The notes under the pieces were generated by a model that saw only the letters and a list, made by a program, of their open reading frames with translations, was not told the DNA's origin and made no database searches. From UBA6168 sp964423205 (lineage in GTDB: Bacteria; Bacteroidota; Bacteroidia; Chitinophagales; Saprospiraceae): a stretch of 64,000 nucleotides of DNA. Below, piece after piece: positions 36,901 to 44,075 of this stretch (the first letter of the stretch is position 1; each line of letters opens with the position of its first letter). The stretch is taken from positions 22,808 through 86,807 of the forward strand of contig CAYRDX010000008.1 in NCBI GenBank assembly GCA_964423205.1, written 5' to 3'. A program made the translations under genes and the position numbers.

Positions 36901-38091
36901 AGCCTTGCAAATCCCGATCAGGCAACCACCACAGCTACAGGACTTGCTCCGGGTAAAACTTATACCTTCCAATGGACACTCAGTAATGGTGCCTGCAGAA
37001 ATTACTCTTCGGATCAGGCTCGGATTTCAGTTGATAAGAAAGAAACGGCAAAGGCTGGCGAATCCCTTGTCGCCTGCCATGTCACCACTGCAACTCTGAA
37101 TGCTGCCGCCCCGGCTGCAGGGACAGGTATTTGGACCCAATCGGAAGCTCAAGGCTTGCTGGGGGTGAAAATCACCAGTCCGACTAATCCAAAGACAACT
37201 GTCAGTGGAATGCTGCCAGGCAATAATTATGTGTTTACCTGGACAATCACCAACAACTGCGGTTCAAGTTCTGAATCGGTTCAGGTGCAGGTTTCCAATG
37301 AAGATGCGTATGCAGGTGCTGATAAGTCAGAATGCGGAGACGGATGTTTGACTTTAAATGCCACCGGTGCTCTAAGTGGAGTGGGAATGTGGACCAGTCC
37401 GGATCCAAGTCTTCGATTTACAACACCTACAGATCCAAAAACTAACGTCTGTAATCTCAAGGTTGGAAATAATATTCTGATTTGGACAATTAATAAAGGA
37501 GCCTGCGGACATTTCTCGGTTGACTCTGTCATTATCTCCTATCAGTTTGCTCCGCAACTGCAGGACGACCAATTGAACATACCTTTCAATGGTACAGGTA
37601 GACTGAATGTGTTGTCCAATGACAAAATTCTCGGCTCATACAAACTGAACATCAAGAAACGCCCGGATAACGGTACCCTGACATTTGATCAAAATGGTGA
37701 AATGACTTACCAGCCAAACAGAGCTTATGTGGGCAGAGACGTCATAACCTATGAGATTTGCATTGACAATTGTAAATGCGTCACTGCGAATGTCAATATC
37801 ACTATCGGTGATCAGGCAGCCTGTACTCCACCTACCATCATTACTCCTAACAGGGATGGAATCAATGATGCTTTCATCGTGCCTTGTATGGGTAACGGCA
37901 CTTTATACCCAAAAAGCAGGGTAAGCATTTTTAACCAATGGGGTGATGAGGTCTTCAGGGCTGCTCCATACCGGAATGACTGGGAAGGTACTTATGATGG
38001 TGAAGACCTTCCGGCAGGCACATACTTCTTCATTGTGGACTTTGGTACGGGTGAAAAACCACTTTCGGGCTTCCTGGTACTGCAGAGATAA
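30979..38091 (+). CDS. Giant surface adhesin with HYR/Ig-like repeats and T9SS type B sorting domain
   Basis: 2370 residues. Signal peptide about 1-29. Residues 130-1150 are HYR-like modules marked by recurring D-N-C turns (STDNCGIDTI, ATDNCSSAGS, ISDNCNNLDS, ITDNCGIVDP, SSDNCGITS), two of which hold a related insertion. About 1155-1925 are Ig/PKD-like repeats (pattern CxGxxVxL...W..P.G...G.Y.V.V). About 1934-2187 are three tandem modules of the type AGPDIKACEGDIVSL...GTGLWT. About 2192-2277 is a VCBS/Big_9-like domain (VLSNDKILGS...VGRDVITYEICID). The last 90 residues (TIITPNRDGINDAFIVPCMG ... GFLVLQR) are the gliding-motility-type C-terminal domain. This resembles SprB-class adhesins. The gene is followed by porP/sprF and an OmpA gene. 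Confidence 0.92.
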   Translation: MENRFKSSWLLLLLTLSFFTVTSTSVYSQDNCACTITPPDSVCVGRNNFWSLKYIGDTIQYVDNTSCTAVVNIGTANVVATIPQGWSMFNFRTPTSTSVRAGTRVKFHYFLTNGSVNTDTLCFTVLYKDSIPPKINTSLISTTESCNIANYKTWWQAQILALKNTSTDNCGIDTIFHNGPVDTTMLCGTKTLTFTVRDSSGNIATTTASFTVVDNEKPKIIGIPKDTTIACGAAIPPIPSGITTSDNCDPRITTRLIFGGETSTKTTNTRLCTDYAYIIRRIWSVTDSCGNRTDSTWTISVVDTVAPTFTVPANITLNCGADTSRTALGDISLVNDNCDPFPTTTFAQTVVPGTCPVKYTITRTWTVRDACGRQTIKSQVITVRDTILPTGTFPPNITVDCSNATKLSVTGVPTNLSDNCTPAPTYLQVTDTIQAGSCIHSYVIRRPWIIRDACSNEIKQVQVITVVDSFPPVITVEAKDTTLNCTVDADAAFTSWLALRGRAIATDNCSSAGSLTWQAFNFGTSNPPLLSAPDCGNMPKGIYRQAKVTFIVTDQCGRKDTTSATFTVRDDSAPMVICPTDMVVNPPAGDCQVTGNVPWPIISDNCNNLDSNVSVVLPKKLYTHPGGSVVLETPIDSMVFMFSVPPPPYSASTTASLLMKMIKTDAEEPTEFLKAYGEDGTYLGDLPKTTVQCGDAQKTFTLTQTQINSWGTDGNIIIIVRPNIPVGLPGRYAVNNICPDGGIEASLTYKASSPKNLVFQYSLNNGPRTSYTVPVTIPTGVHNASLYFTDCAKNETVCTFKVTVEDKEPPKVVCPPDIIQNTDPGVCTTEVTVPLYVSITDNCGIVDPTTQTQPATSGARFLKFRYNPNLTDWLADDRDFIFKGLPANATPGMVDIIVSFRGDMESPGEFFSIYDPDGVLLGTTEAGQAHVTTGTCTTEGTARFKVTAAKFNTWAAMDSFKIRAVSNLNFTIPPAGVGSGINPCDTAKVKLNGDVDSVSYIFTTIRYESLRPKFWSTGATIFDTVQLEPPLQPRKLKLNNGKTTFTYRITDKNGNTGSCSFNVDVKDVEKPVAKCGPTFININPSGFVIDTILPSQINIGSSDNCGITSMTVTPSTITCNQAGVNPIVLTVKDAAGNTDTCKTFINVTTTRPTPTVQSKCTGTSIQLFANPPASPGGSTIVYKYTWKNPAGVVFSFDRNPIIQNVGPSHVGFYVVEIEGVTGCKSSASVQLTCNMLPLQKPVVSAANSSICLERDIILSTASVCGDSIKYKWYSGAAPTGALLRTTSVPTFTTRPSAAGTFSFYVVVERDTCLSEPSTLISVLVNPKPVATPDVATITICEGQQILLKTVNNPQGATCHWTGPCGFESLKCSPDPVNNATVCNSGLYQVVVTSNGCPSDPAFVTVNVIALPKQPTLVNSTNANAPACQGARVTLTASAVQGAVSYQWTSPTLKVTSTDTNVLVINNATVAEHGGTWSVKVIGNPCESQPSASSMVYIAPAPQSVVASATPATVCEGQNVQLSASSATQNVTFFWKYPNGQTSALQNPVLPNVNATHKGDYVLTVTNQFGCSRQSTVPVDVLTRVKINGASSDVPTCVSGPINVNIVALLFPADPGNYTYRWSGPSGYSSVMNTARISNATINNSGPYTLVVTNAEGCSSQPHTVNVAIPAILPTPASPVLSGANPFCTGDNVTIQTSPITGANASYIWTTPTGTYTTAIPSLSITGLSVADSGAYSVHYVVNTCPSAKSGSTTLTVNMTPGALPVSNGPVCEGQTIQLGVQCATGATYEWSGPGGFSSSVCNPVITNSNPALHSGTYSVRRRVNGCWSPVVPVTVQVKPRPTVPKAVNTGPYCSSTQDAVLSIAPASATPGASYTWYSSVGIPLGAATTTINYNIPNPSSYGNSSAEFHAIATLDGCNSLPSVPTLVRFNTIPNNTAEAGPDIKACEGDIVSLRATPVTLGTGLWTIIGDGAGVSLANPDQATTTATGLAPGKTYTFQWTLSNGACRNYSSDQARISVDKKETAKAGESLVACHVTTATLNAAAPAAGTGIWTQSEAQGLLGVKITSPTNPKTTVSGMLPGNNYVFTWTITNNCGSSSESVQVQVSNEDAYAGADKSECGDGCLTLNATGALSGVGMWTSPDPSLRFTTPTDPKTNVCNLKVGNNILIWTINKGACGHFSVDSVIISYQFAPQLQDDQLNIPFNGTGRLNVLSNDKILGSYKLNIKKRPDNGTLTFDQNGEMTYQPNRAYVGRDVITYEICIDNCKCVTANVNITIGDQAACTPPTIITPNRDGINDAFIVPCMGNGTLYPKSRVSIFNQWGDEVFRAAPYRNDWEGTYDGEDLPAGTYFFIVDFGTGEKPLSGFLVLQR

Positions 38092-38175
38092 AGGAGGGTT
38101 TCCAATAATCCGGCAATTGGAACACGTAAAAAAAATGATTTGCCGGGCTTTGAGAATGCAAGAAAATAATAGGTT

Positions 38176-39141
38176 ATGAAAAAACTGCTCTTCATTATAG
38201 TTCCGGTTGTTGCTCTGCAAATGGTCATCAATAATGAGACCATTGCCCAGCAGCAACTGATGAACACCCAGTTCATGTATTATAAACTGGGTTATAACCC
38301 GGCCTATGCAGGAAGTCAGGAATCTGCCTGTTTTACCTGTATATTCAGACAACAATGGTTGGGTTTGGAAGGAGCTCCTTCAATACAGGCATTTACTTTC
38401 AATATGCCCATCATGAACCAGAGAGTTGGTGTTGGAGGCAATCTTTATCGGCAGACTATCGGCATCACGAGCATTTATAACCTCGATGCCGTTTATGCTT
38501 ATCGCGTGCGGTTGGGCCAGGGAATTTTGGGAATTGGTGTGCAGACTTCCATCCGTTCCGTTGAAAATGATTTTCAGCTGACAACAGCAACGGATAATAA
38601 AAGCCTTGACCCCAGCATTCCACCAGGCACAGAGGACAAATTTGTGTTCAACTTCGGTACTGGGCTGTATTTTAAATCAGATCAATTTTACTTCGGGCTT
38701 AGTGTGCCAAGATTGCTTGAAAACAATCTCGATTTTGCATCCAAAGATGTTTTCATATCGCGTGAGGTGCAGCACGTTTACCTGATGGGTGGATTGAATA
38801 TCCAGCTCAGTGATATGCTGACACTTCAACCACAAGCCCTGGTAAAATATGCACCCAAAGCACCAGTTGATATGGATGCGAATACCAACCTCGTCATTCA
38901 AAACCGGTACATATTTGGATTAACGTATAGGATTGGTGGTAACAGGATCAGCGGTTTAGGTGAGTCAATGGACTTGTTGATTGCTGCCCAACTGACCAAT
39001 AATCTGATGTTTGGATTGTCGTTTGACTTTACTCTGTCAGACATTAAGAACCACACCACGGGAAGCATTGAAGCTTCTTTAAGATATTGTCTTGGCCAGG
39101 GAAACACTGGTCGTGACTACGTAAACCCAAGATTTTTCTAA
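38176..39141 (+). CDS. PorP/SprF-family type IX secretion membrane protein
   Basis: 321 residues with a signal peptide (about 1-24, ending ETIAQ). The PorP/SprF signature is at the start of the mature protein: QQLMNTQFMYYKLGYNPAYA then GSQESACFTCIFRQQWLGLE, followed by about a dozen amphipathic strands and a C-terminal outer-membrane strand. SprF-type proteins are needed for secretion or anchoring of type B-tailed adhesins, and each is usually encoded right after its adhesin, as here (84-bp gap). It therefore probably serves the 2370-residue adhesin specifically. Confidence 0.94.
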   Translation: MKKLLFIIVPVVALQMVINNETIAQQQLMNTQFMYYKLGYNPAYAGSQESACFTCIFRQQWLGLEGAPSIQAFTFNMPIMNQRVGVGGNLYRQTIGITSIYNLDAVYAYRVRLGQGILGIGVQTSIRSVENDFQLTTATDNKSLDPSIPPGTEDKFVFNFGTGLYFKSDQFYFGLSVPRLLENNLDFASKDVFISREVQHVYLMGGLNIQLSDMLTLQPQALVKYAPKAPVDMDANTNLVIQNRYIFGLTYRIGGNRISGLGESMDLLIAAQLTNNLMFGLSFDFTLSDIKNHTTGSIEASLRYCLGQGNTGRDYVNPRFF

Positions 39142-39245
39142 TATATACCCACGAACTCTGCTATTGTTTTAAAGGCGTTTTGCAGGAATTGAAACGTGTT
39201 ATCGAAGTGAACGTATTCAGAAATGGGATACTAAAAGAAAGCCTT

Positions 39246-41282
39246 ATGAGAATTTTAATTTTAGCTCTGGCATTCGTGGCCTTGGGGTACTCGTTATCAG
39301 CACAGCAGCAGGGCTCCTCAGCTTTAAATGCAACAAAGATTTATGAAAAGGGCAATTTAAAACAGAGTGTCATTTTGAGAAATGCCACCGGCATAAATTC
39401 GCCCTCCCTCGATTTTTCACCGGTATTTTATCAGAACGGGCTGGTCTATGTTTCGTCTCGCCGAAAAAACGGGCCAATCGACAAGAAAATTGGCGAGACC
39501 TTCTTTGAGCTGTTTTTTGCTGAAACCGACGCAAACGGACTGCCCATCGGGCCTCGCTCCTTCTCTCTTACTGTCAACTCACAAGTTCATGAAGGACCCG
39601 TAGCCTTTAGTAAAGACGGCCAATACATTTACCTGACCCGGAACAACCTCGAAAAGGGGGCAACCAAGGCCAATGGCAAAGGAAAGGTGGTCATGAAGAT
39701 TTACGAGGGCAGGCGAGGCCGCTATGACTGGGAAAACATTAGAGAACTTCCCTTTAACAGTGACAATTACACCTGTGTGCATCCCACTCTCTCTTTGGAT
39801 GGAAAACGGCTATTCTTCTCATCCAATATGCCCGGAGGTTATGGTGGCATGGATATCTACATGGTGGAAAGAAAAGGTGACACCTGGACCAAGCCGGTAA
39901 ATCTTGGCCCCTCCGTCAATACTACAGGAAATGAAATTTTTCCCTACCTCCACGAAAGTAATTACATGTTCTTTTCCTCTAACGGGCATGGTGGAGAAGG
40001 AGGACTCGATATTTTCCTCATCGATGTAAGCACACCGAAATATGGACCACTAAAGAGCCTTGGCCAGCCCTTTAACTCTGAGAAAGATGACCTCGGTTTT
40101 ATCATCAATGAGGCCGGAACAAGAGGTTATTTCTCCTCAGACAGGCCGGGTGGTGCTGGCAAAGATGATATCTACTTATTCGAAGCCGGACTTTCGCTAT
40201 TGGAAGCGCCACTGCCAACCGTTAAGGCTACTATTGTAGCCTTCAATGAAACCAATATGGAAAAATTGCCGGGTGTAGATGTAAGGATATTTGAAAGGGC
40301 AGCTGATGGATTCATCGAAGGATCAGACTTGTACGATGTGCAACTCATGCCATCTCCTGAAGGAGAGCTTATGATGAGGTTGATAAGAAAGTCGGAGAAA
40401 GAACTCGGCGCACCTCAACTCATCACCAACCGGAATGGAGAGGCAGAGGGCAGCATTAAACTGGAGAAGAACTATCTGCTTTTGTTTAGTAAAGAGGGAT
40501 TTGAAAGTGTGGAAAAGCTCTATTCCACGGCAGGGGAGAAAGGCGATATAGTGATTCGGGTGCCGATGAAACCGAAATCCTGTGCGACAATTGCCGGCAA
40601 GGTAAATGTGCAGGATTACAATATGCCGGCACCCAATGCTTTGATTAGAATACAAAACCTGACATCCAAAAAAGAGGAACTTGTCAGAGCCAATAACAAC
40701 GGTGAATTTGAAGTCTGCCTCCCGATAGGGCATCCTTTTACTATAGTTGCTGAAAAAGAAGGGTATTTTAACGGTACGAAGGATTTTACAACAGTTGGAG
40801 CTAATGAAAAGGATGCCATAGCCGTCTCCGTCAATTTGAAGCCCAAAATTGAAAACATCCTGAAAGAACCGATTAAAACCGGAAGTGTCATTGTCCTGGA
40901 AAACATCTATTACGACTTTGACCAGTACATCATTAAGCAAGGAGCCGCCCGCGACCTGGATGCACTGGCGGAATTGATGGACCTGTACAAAAGTATGGAT
41001 GTAGAGTTGATCGCCTATACTGACAGCCGGGGCACGGAGAAGTACAACTTGGATTTGTCTTTGAAACGTGCTGAGTCAGCTCGTCGCTACCTCATTCAGA
41101 AAGGTATTGACGAAAAAAGAATCAAAGCTTTCGGTTACGGGGAGTCAAAAATCAGGAACCGCTGTCTTGAAGGGGTTGAATGTACTGATGAGGAACACCA
41201 ATACAACCGCAGAACAGAAGTAAAAGTTACCCGTATTGAGGAATCCTTGAAAATTGAGTACCGGGAGAACAAACAGGACTGA
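39246..41282 (+). CDS. OmpA-family protein with PD40 propeller repeats
   Basis: 678 residues from the ATG at 39246, which begins a clear signal peptide (MRILILALAFVALGYSLSAQ); an upstream TTG frame start at 39180 is rejected for that reason. PD40/WD40-like beta-propeller repeats cover about 50-300 (LSLDGKRLFFSSNMPGGYGG, FFSSNGHGGEGGLDIFLI, YFSSDRPGGAGKDDIYLF). A carboxypeptidase-regulatory-like domain lies at about 445-525, and an OmpA peptidoglycan-binding domain at about 550-665 (IYYDFDQYIIKQGAARDLDA ... AYTDSRGTEKYNLDLSLKRA ... NRRTEVKV). It likely ties the adhesin-SprF complex to murein. Third gene of the operon, 104 bp after sprF. Confidence 0.93.
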   Translation: MRILILALAFVALGYSLSAQQQGSSALNATKIYEKGNLKQSVILRNATGINSPSLDFSPVFYQNGLVYVSSRRKNGPIDKKIGETFFELFFAETDANGLPIGPRSFSLTVNSQVHEGPVAFSKDGQYIYLTRNNLEKGATKANGKGKVVMKIYEGRRGRYDWENIRELPFNSDNYTCVHPTLSLDGKRLFFSSNMPGGYGGMDIYMVERKGDTWTKPVNLGPSVNTTGNEIFPYLHESNYMFFSSNGHGGEGGLDIFLIDVSTPKYGPLKSLGQPFNSEKDDLGFIINEAGTRGYFSSDRPGGAGKDDIYLFEAGLSLLEAPLPTVKATIVAFNETNMEKLPGVDVRIFERAADGFIEGSDLYDVQLMPSPEGELMMRLIRKSEKELGAPQLITNRNGEAEGSIKLEKNYLLLFSKEGFESVEKLYSTAGEKGDIVIRVPMKPKSCATIAGKVNVQDYNMPAPNALIRIQNLTSKKEELVRANNNGEFEVCLPIGHPFTIVAEKEGYFNGTKDFTTVGANEKDAIAVSVNLKPKIENILKEPIKTGSVIVLENIYYDFDQYIIKQGAARDLDALAELMDLYKSMDVELIAYTDSRGTEKYNLDLSLKRAESARRYLIQKGIDEKRIKAFGYGESKIRNRCLEGVECTDEEHQYNRRTEVKVTRIEESLKIEYRENKQD

Positions 41283-41483
41283 AACCATATTCTTCCTGAA
41301 GAATGCACGACTACTTTTTGAGATTAGCTTTGCCCACCACATCCGAGTTTCACCCATTTTGTAAGAGCCTTAAACTTCTCTTTTCGTAAACACTTTGAGG
41401 TAATGGTGTTTTCGGTGACCGCTTTGCGCGTTTTGGATAATTGGTCACGTATGTGGAACTTCGCCGTATAAAAATCCAGAAAC

Positions 41484-42794
41484 ATGCAAACCTCTACTTT
41501 TGAAGTTCATGGTGGCCGACAATTAAGCGGCAGCATCAAGCCAATGGGAGCTAAAAACGAAGCGCTTCAGGTCGTCTGTGCCCCATTACTCACCTCTGAA
41601 AAAGTTACCATATCCAATATCCCGGATATTGCCGACGTCCGCAGTCAGTTGGAATTGTTGAGAGGTTTGGGTGTAAAAGTGGATAGAGTATGCCATGACA
41701 CCTATTCTTTTCAGGCTGATGAAATAGACCTGAATTTTTTTGAAAACAAAGATTTTCTGACCAGTGCAAAACGCATTCGGGGTTCTGTCATGCTGATTGG
41801 CGCCTTATTAGGTCGCTTCGGTCAAGCCATTTTACCAAAACCCGGTGGCGACAAAATAGGACGGCGACGCCTGGATACTCACTTTCTTGGACTTCAAAAA
41901 TTGGGTGCCGAATTCGATTTCGACATCGATAAGGGAGTATTCTTTGTAAAAGCTCCCCAACTAAAAGGCACGCATATCCTCATGGATGAGATTTCGGTAA
42001 CAGGTACAGCCAATGTATTATTTGCTGCGGTTCTTGCCGAAGGTGTCACTCAAATTTACAATGCCGCCTGCGAACCCTATGTGCAGCAGTTATGCAGCCT
42101 CTTAAACAAAATGGGAGCAAGAATCCAGGGCCTTGGCTCCAACCTGCTTACCATAGAAGGTGTAAAACAGTTAGGTGGTGCCAGCCACACCTGTCTTCCC
42201 GATATGATAGAGGTGGGATCTTTCATTGGATTGGCAGCTATGACCCAATCGGATATTACCATTTCAGGAGCAGGAGTGAATGAACTTGGAAACATACTGC
42301 CTGTATTCGAAAGGATGGGGGTACAGATGGATATACAAGGTGACGATATCCGCATTCCGCCAATGGAAGAAATGGAAATTCAATCTTTTATTGACGGCTC
42401 CATCATGACTGTTTACGATGCACCCTGGCCGGGATTCACGCCCGACCTGATGAGTATCATACTCGTCATGGCTACACAGGCGAAAGGATCTGTGCTCGTT
42501 CATCAAAAGATGTTTGAAAGCCGGCTATTCTTTGTGGACAAACTCATTGACATGGGTGCTCAAATCATTCTTTGTGACCCCCATCGTGCTACAGTTATCG
42601 GTTTGAACCGTCGTTTTCAATTGAGAGGAATTGAAATGACTTCTCCTGATATACGCGCAGGTGTAGCCCTGCTTATTGCCGCGCTTTCTGCAAAAGGCCA
42701 CAGTATAATTCATAACATTCAGCAAATTGACCGGGGTTATGAGCGCATTGATGAAAGACTCAATGCATTGGGAGCTCAAATAAGGAGAGTTTAA
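41484..42794 (+). CDS. murA: UDP-N-acetylglucosamine 1-carboxyvinyltransferase, Asp variant
   Basis: 436 residues of the EPSP-synthase fold. MurA transfers enolpyruvate from PEP to UDP-GlcNAc, the first committed step of murein synthesis. The N-terminal KPMGAKNEALQV holds the conserved Lys-Asn pair. The active-site loop reads LPKPGGDKIGRRRLDTHF: the residue that is Cys115 in E. coli is Asp123 here (codon GAC at 41850). An Asp in this place is known in mycobacterial and chlamydial MurA, keeps activity, and removes the fosfomycin target. The rest (SVTGTANVLFAAVLAEGVT, LPDMIEVGSFIGLAAM, GFTPDLMSIILVMAT, PDIRAGVALLIAALSA) is standard. It appears monocistronic. Confidence 0.96.
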   Translation: MQTSTFEVHGGRQLSGSIKPMGAKNEALQVVCAPLLTSEKVTISNIPDIADVRSQLELLRGLGVKVDRVCHDTYSFQADEIDLNFFENKDFLTSAKRIRGSVMLIGALLGRFGQAILPKPGGDKIGRRRLDTHFLGLQKLGAEFDFDIDKGVFFVKAPQLKGTHILMDEISVTGTANVLFAAVLAEGVTQIYNAACEPYVQQLCSLLNKMGARIQGLGSNLLTIEGVKQLGGASHTCLPDMIEVGSFIGLAAMTQSDITISGAGVNELGNILPVFERMGVQMDIQGDDIRIPPMEEMEIQSFIDGSIMTVYDAPWPGFTPDLMSIILVMATQAKGSVLVHQKMFESRLFFVDKLIDMGAQIILCDPHRATVIGLNRRFQLRGIEMTSPDIRAGVALLIAALSAKGHSIIHNIQQIDRGYERIDERLNALGAQIRRV

Positions 42795-42835
42795 GTGTCG
42801 GGTTAGTTCCCGGCTGTTTGAATCACCTGAATACC

Positions 42836-42855
42836 CACCCCTAAGAGCAGGGGTG
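42836..42855 (+). terminator. Hairpin after murA
   Basis: CACCCCT (42836-42842) and AGGGGTG (42849-42855) form a perfect 7-bp stem with a 6-nt loop, 42 bp after the murA stop codon. The T tract is weak (ATTGGTTCTGGCTTTT), so termination is likely but not certain. Confidence 0.45.
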
Positions 42856-42888
42856 ATTGGTTCTGGCTTTTGACTGGTTTTTGATTGA

Positions 42889-42982
42889 CGATATACGATT
42901 GACGAACTCAGATTTTTGATTTTCCGAGACAAGAACCGGCCGAGTACGTTCAGGAAAATCAAATCCCGATAGCTATCGGGAT
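42889..42982. repeat. GATTGACGA short repeats and a perfect 20-bp palindrome
   Basis: GATTGACGA occurs twice close together around 42885-42905 (GATTGACGATATACGATTGA). ATCCCGATAGCTATCGGGAT at 42963-42982 is a perfect 20-bp palindrome. I recall similar CCCGATAGCTATCGGG palindromes from Bacteroidota intergenic DNA, which makes a dispersed element likely. Together with the promoter at 43094 these are all that the 323-bp murA-DUF4834 gap holds. Confidence 0.6.
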
Positions 42983-43093
42983 ACGTCTTATGCGCTTACG
43001 TAAATTATAAGACCAACAATGAACTAAAGCAATCTGGGTACGATAATAATACAATGATCTAAGTGCGATTATCCATAGCCCATAAACAAAGCG

Positions 43094-43101
43094 TACCTTT
43101 G
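43094..43101 (+). promoter_or_regulatory. -7 element before the DUF4834-like gene
   Basis: TACCTTTG followed by CG is an exact TAnnTTTG match, 16 bp before the ATG at 43118. The transcript would have a leader of only about ten nucleotides. Confidence 0.6.
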
Positions 43102-43117
43102 CGAAAATCAGTTTACC

Positions 43118-43303
43118 ATGTTAAAGTTATTGATTTGGGGAATCATCGGCTATGTGATATACCGTTACTTACAGTCGAAACTTGGATTGATGACAGGAGA
43201 CAGGAATTACGGCAACTCAACAAACCAATACCGGAAGCCTCCTCCGGAGCCACCCAAAAAGGAAGAGGAAGGCGAATACATTGATTACGAAGAAATCAAA
43301 TAA
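43118..43303 (+). CDS. DUF4834-like small membrane peptide
   Basis: 61 residues: an N-terminal membrane helix (MLKLLIWGIIGYVIYRYLQS), a short polar linker, and a proline- and glutamate-rich tail ending in GEYIDYEEIK. This layout matches the small DUF4834 proteins of Bacteroidota, whose function is unknown. A consensus -7 box close upstream supports a real gene. The RluA-type gene follows 65 bp downstream on the same strand. Confidence 0.75.
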   Translation: MLKLLIWGIIGYVIYRYLQSKLGLMTGDRNYGNSTNQYRKPPPEPPKKEEEGEYIDYEEIK

Positions 43304-43368
43304 GGGTATGTCTTATTGCCTGTACATTTCACCTTTGAACAGGTGGAATCCATTCCATCCACAGCTTT

Positions 43369-44058
43369 ATGGAAAATGATCATACTTCCCGCATAGGTAA
43401 TTGGGTGATTTATAAAACCAATCAATTCATTGCCTTTAATAAGCCTCCAGGTATTCCGGTCCAATCGGATAAAACAGAAGATATTTCCTTGTTGAAACTT
43501 GCTGAAATTTACAGTAAAACGAAACTGTTCCTGGTTCACAGGCTCGACCGCCCAGCGAGAGGGATTGTTGTATTTGCAAAAAACAAAAATGCAGCAGCCC
43601 ATTTGAGCAGTCAGTTCAAACAAAGAGAAGTGAAAAAGACTTACCTGGCTGTAGTAGGAAAACGACCTGAAAAAACGGAAGATACTGTAATTCACTACCT
43701 CAAAAAGGATGGGCGTATTAATAAGTCGACAGCCGGTGATGAAGCTTCCGATGAAGCACTGCGTTCAGAGTTGAAATACAGAGTTCTCAGCAGTATTGAT
43801 AATTACCATTTGCTCGAAGTAGAGATGCTAACAGGCCGTCACCACCAGATCAGGGCTCAGCTTTCAGCCATCGGGTGCCCAATAAAAGGCGATGTAAAAT
43901 ATGGATTCAGAAGAGGGAATAAGGACCGCTCCATTCATCTTCACGGTTGGAATTTGTCTTTTTCACATCCGGTCACCGGAGAAAAAGTTTTCCTTAAAAC
44001 AGAACCTCCTTCGGATACCGTTTGGAATGCGCTGATGGACAGAAGCTCAACCGAATAA
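43369..44058 (+). CDS. RluA-family RNA pseudouridine synthase
   Basis: 229 residues. The catalytic motif HRLDRPARGIVVFAK carries the nucleophile Asp60. Other conserved parts are FIAFNKPPGIPVQS near the N-terminus, KTYLAVVGKRPE, and the ending LEVEMLTGRHHQIRAQLSAI then GCPIKGDVKYG. There is no N-terminal S4 domain, so it belongs to the short RluA/TruC-like type that isomerises uridine in rRNA or tRNA; the target site is not predictable. The next gene begins about 17 bp after its stop codon, and its N-terminus lies in dispersed repeat copy 3. Confidence 0.93.
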   Translation: MENDHTSRIGNWVIYKTNQFIAFNKPPGIPVQSDKTEDISLLKLAEIYSKTKLFLVHRLDRPARGIVVFAKNKNAAAHLSSQFKQREVKKTYLAVVGKRPEKTEDTVIHYLKKDGRINKSTAGDEASDEALRSELKYRVLSSIDNYHLLEVEMLTGRHHQIRAQLSAIGCPIKGDVKYGFRRGNKDRSIHLHGWNLSFSHPVTGEKVFLKTEPPSDTVWNALMDRSSTE

Positions 44059-44075
44059 AATCCTTACAACATTCT

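Noticed and set aside
39180..39245. A longer N-terminus for the PD40/OmpA protein starting at TTG
   Set aside because: The ATG at 39246 starts directly at a signal peptide, which would be internal otherwise.
40323..40940. A 205-residue open frame on the minus strand
   Set aside because: It is antisense to the PD40/OmpA gene and is a by-product of that gene's codon use.
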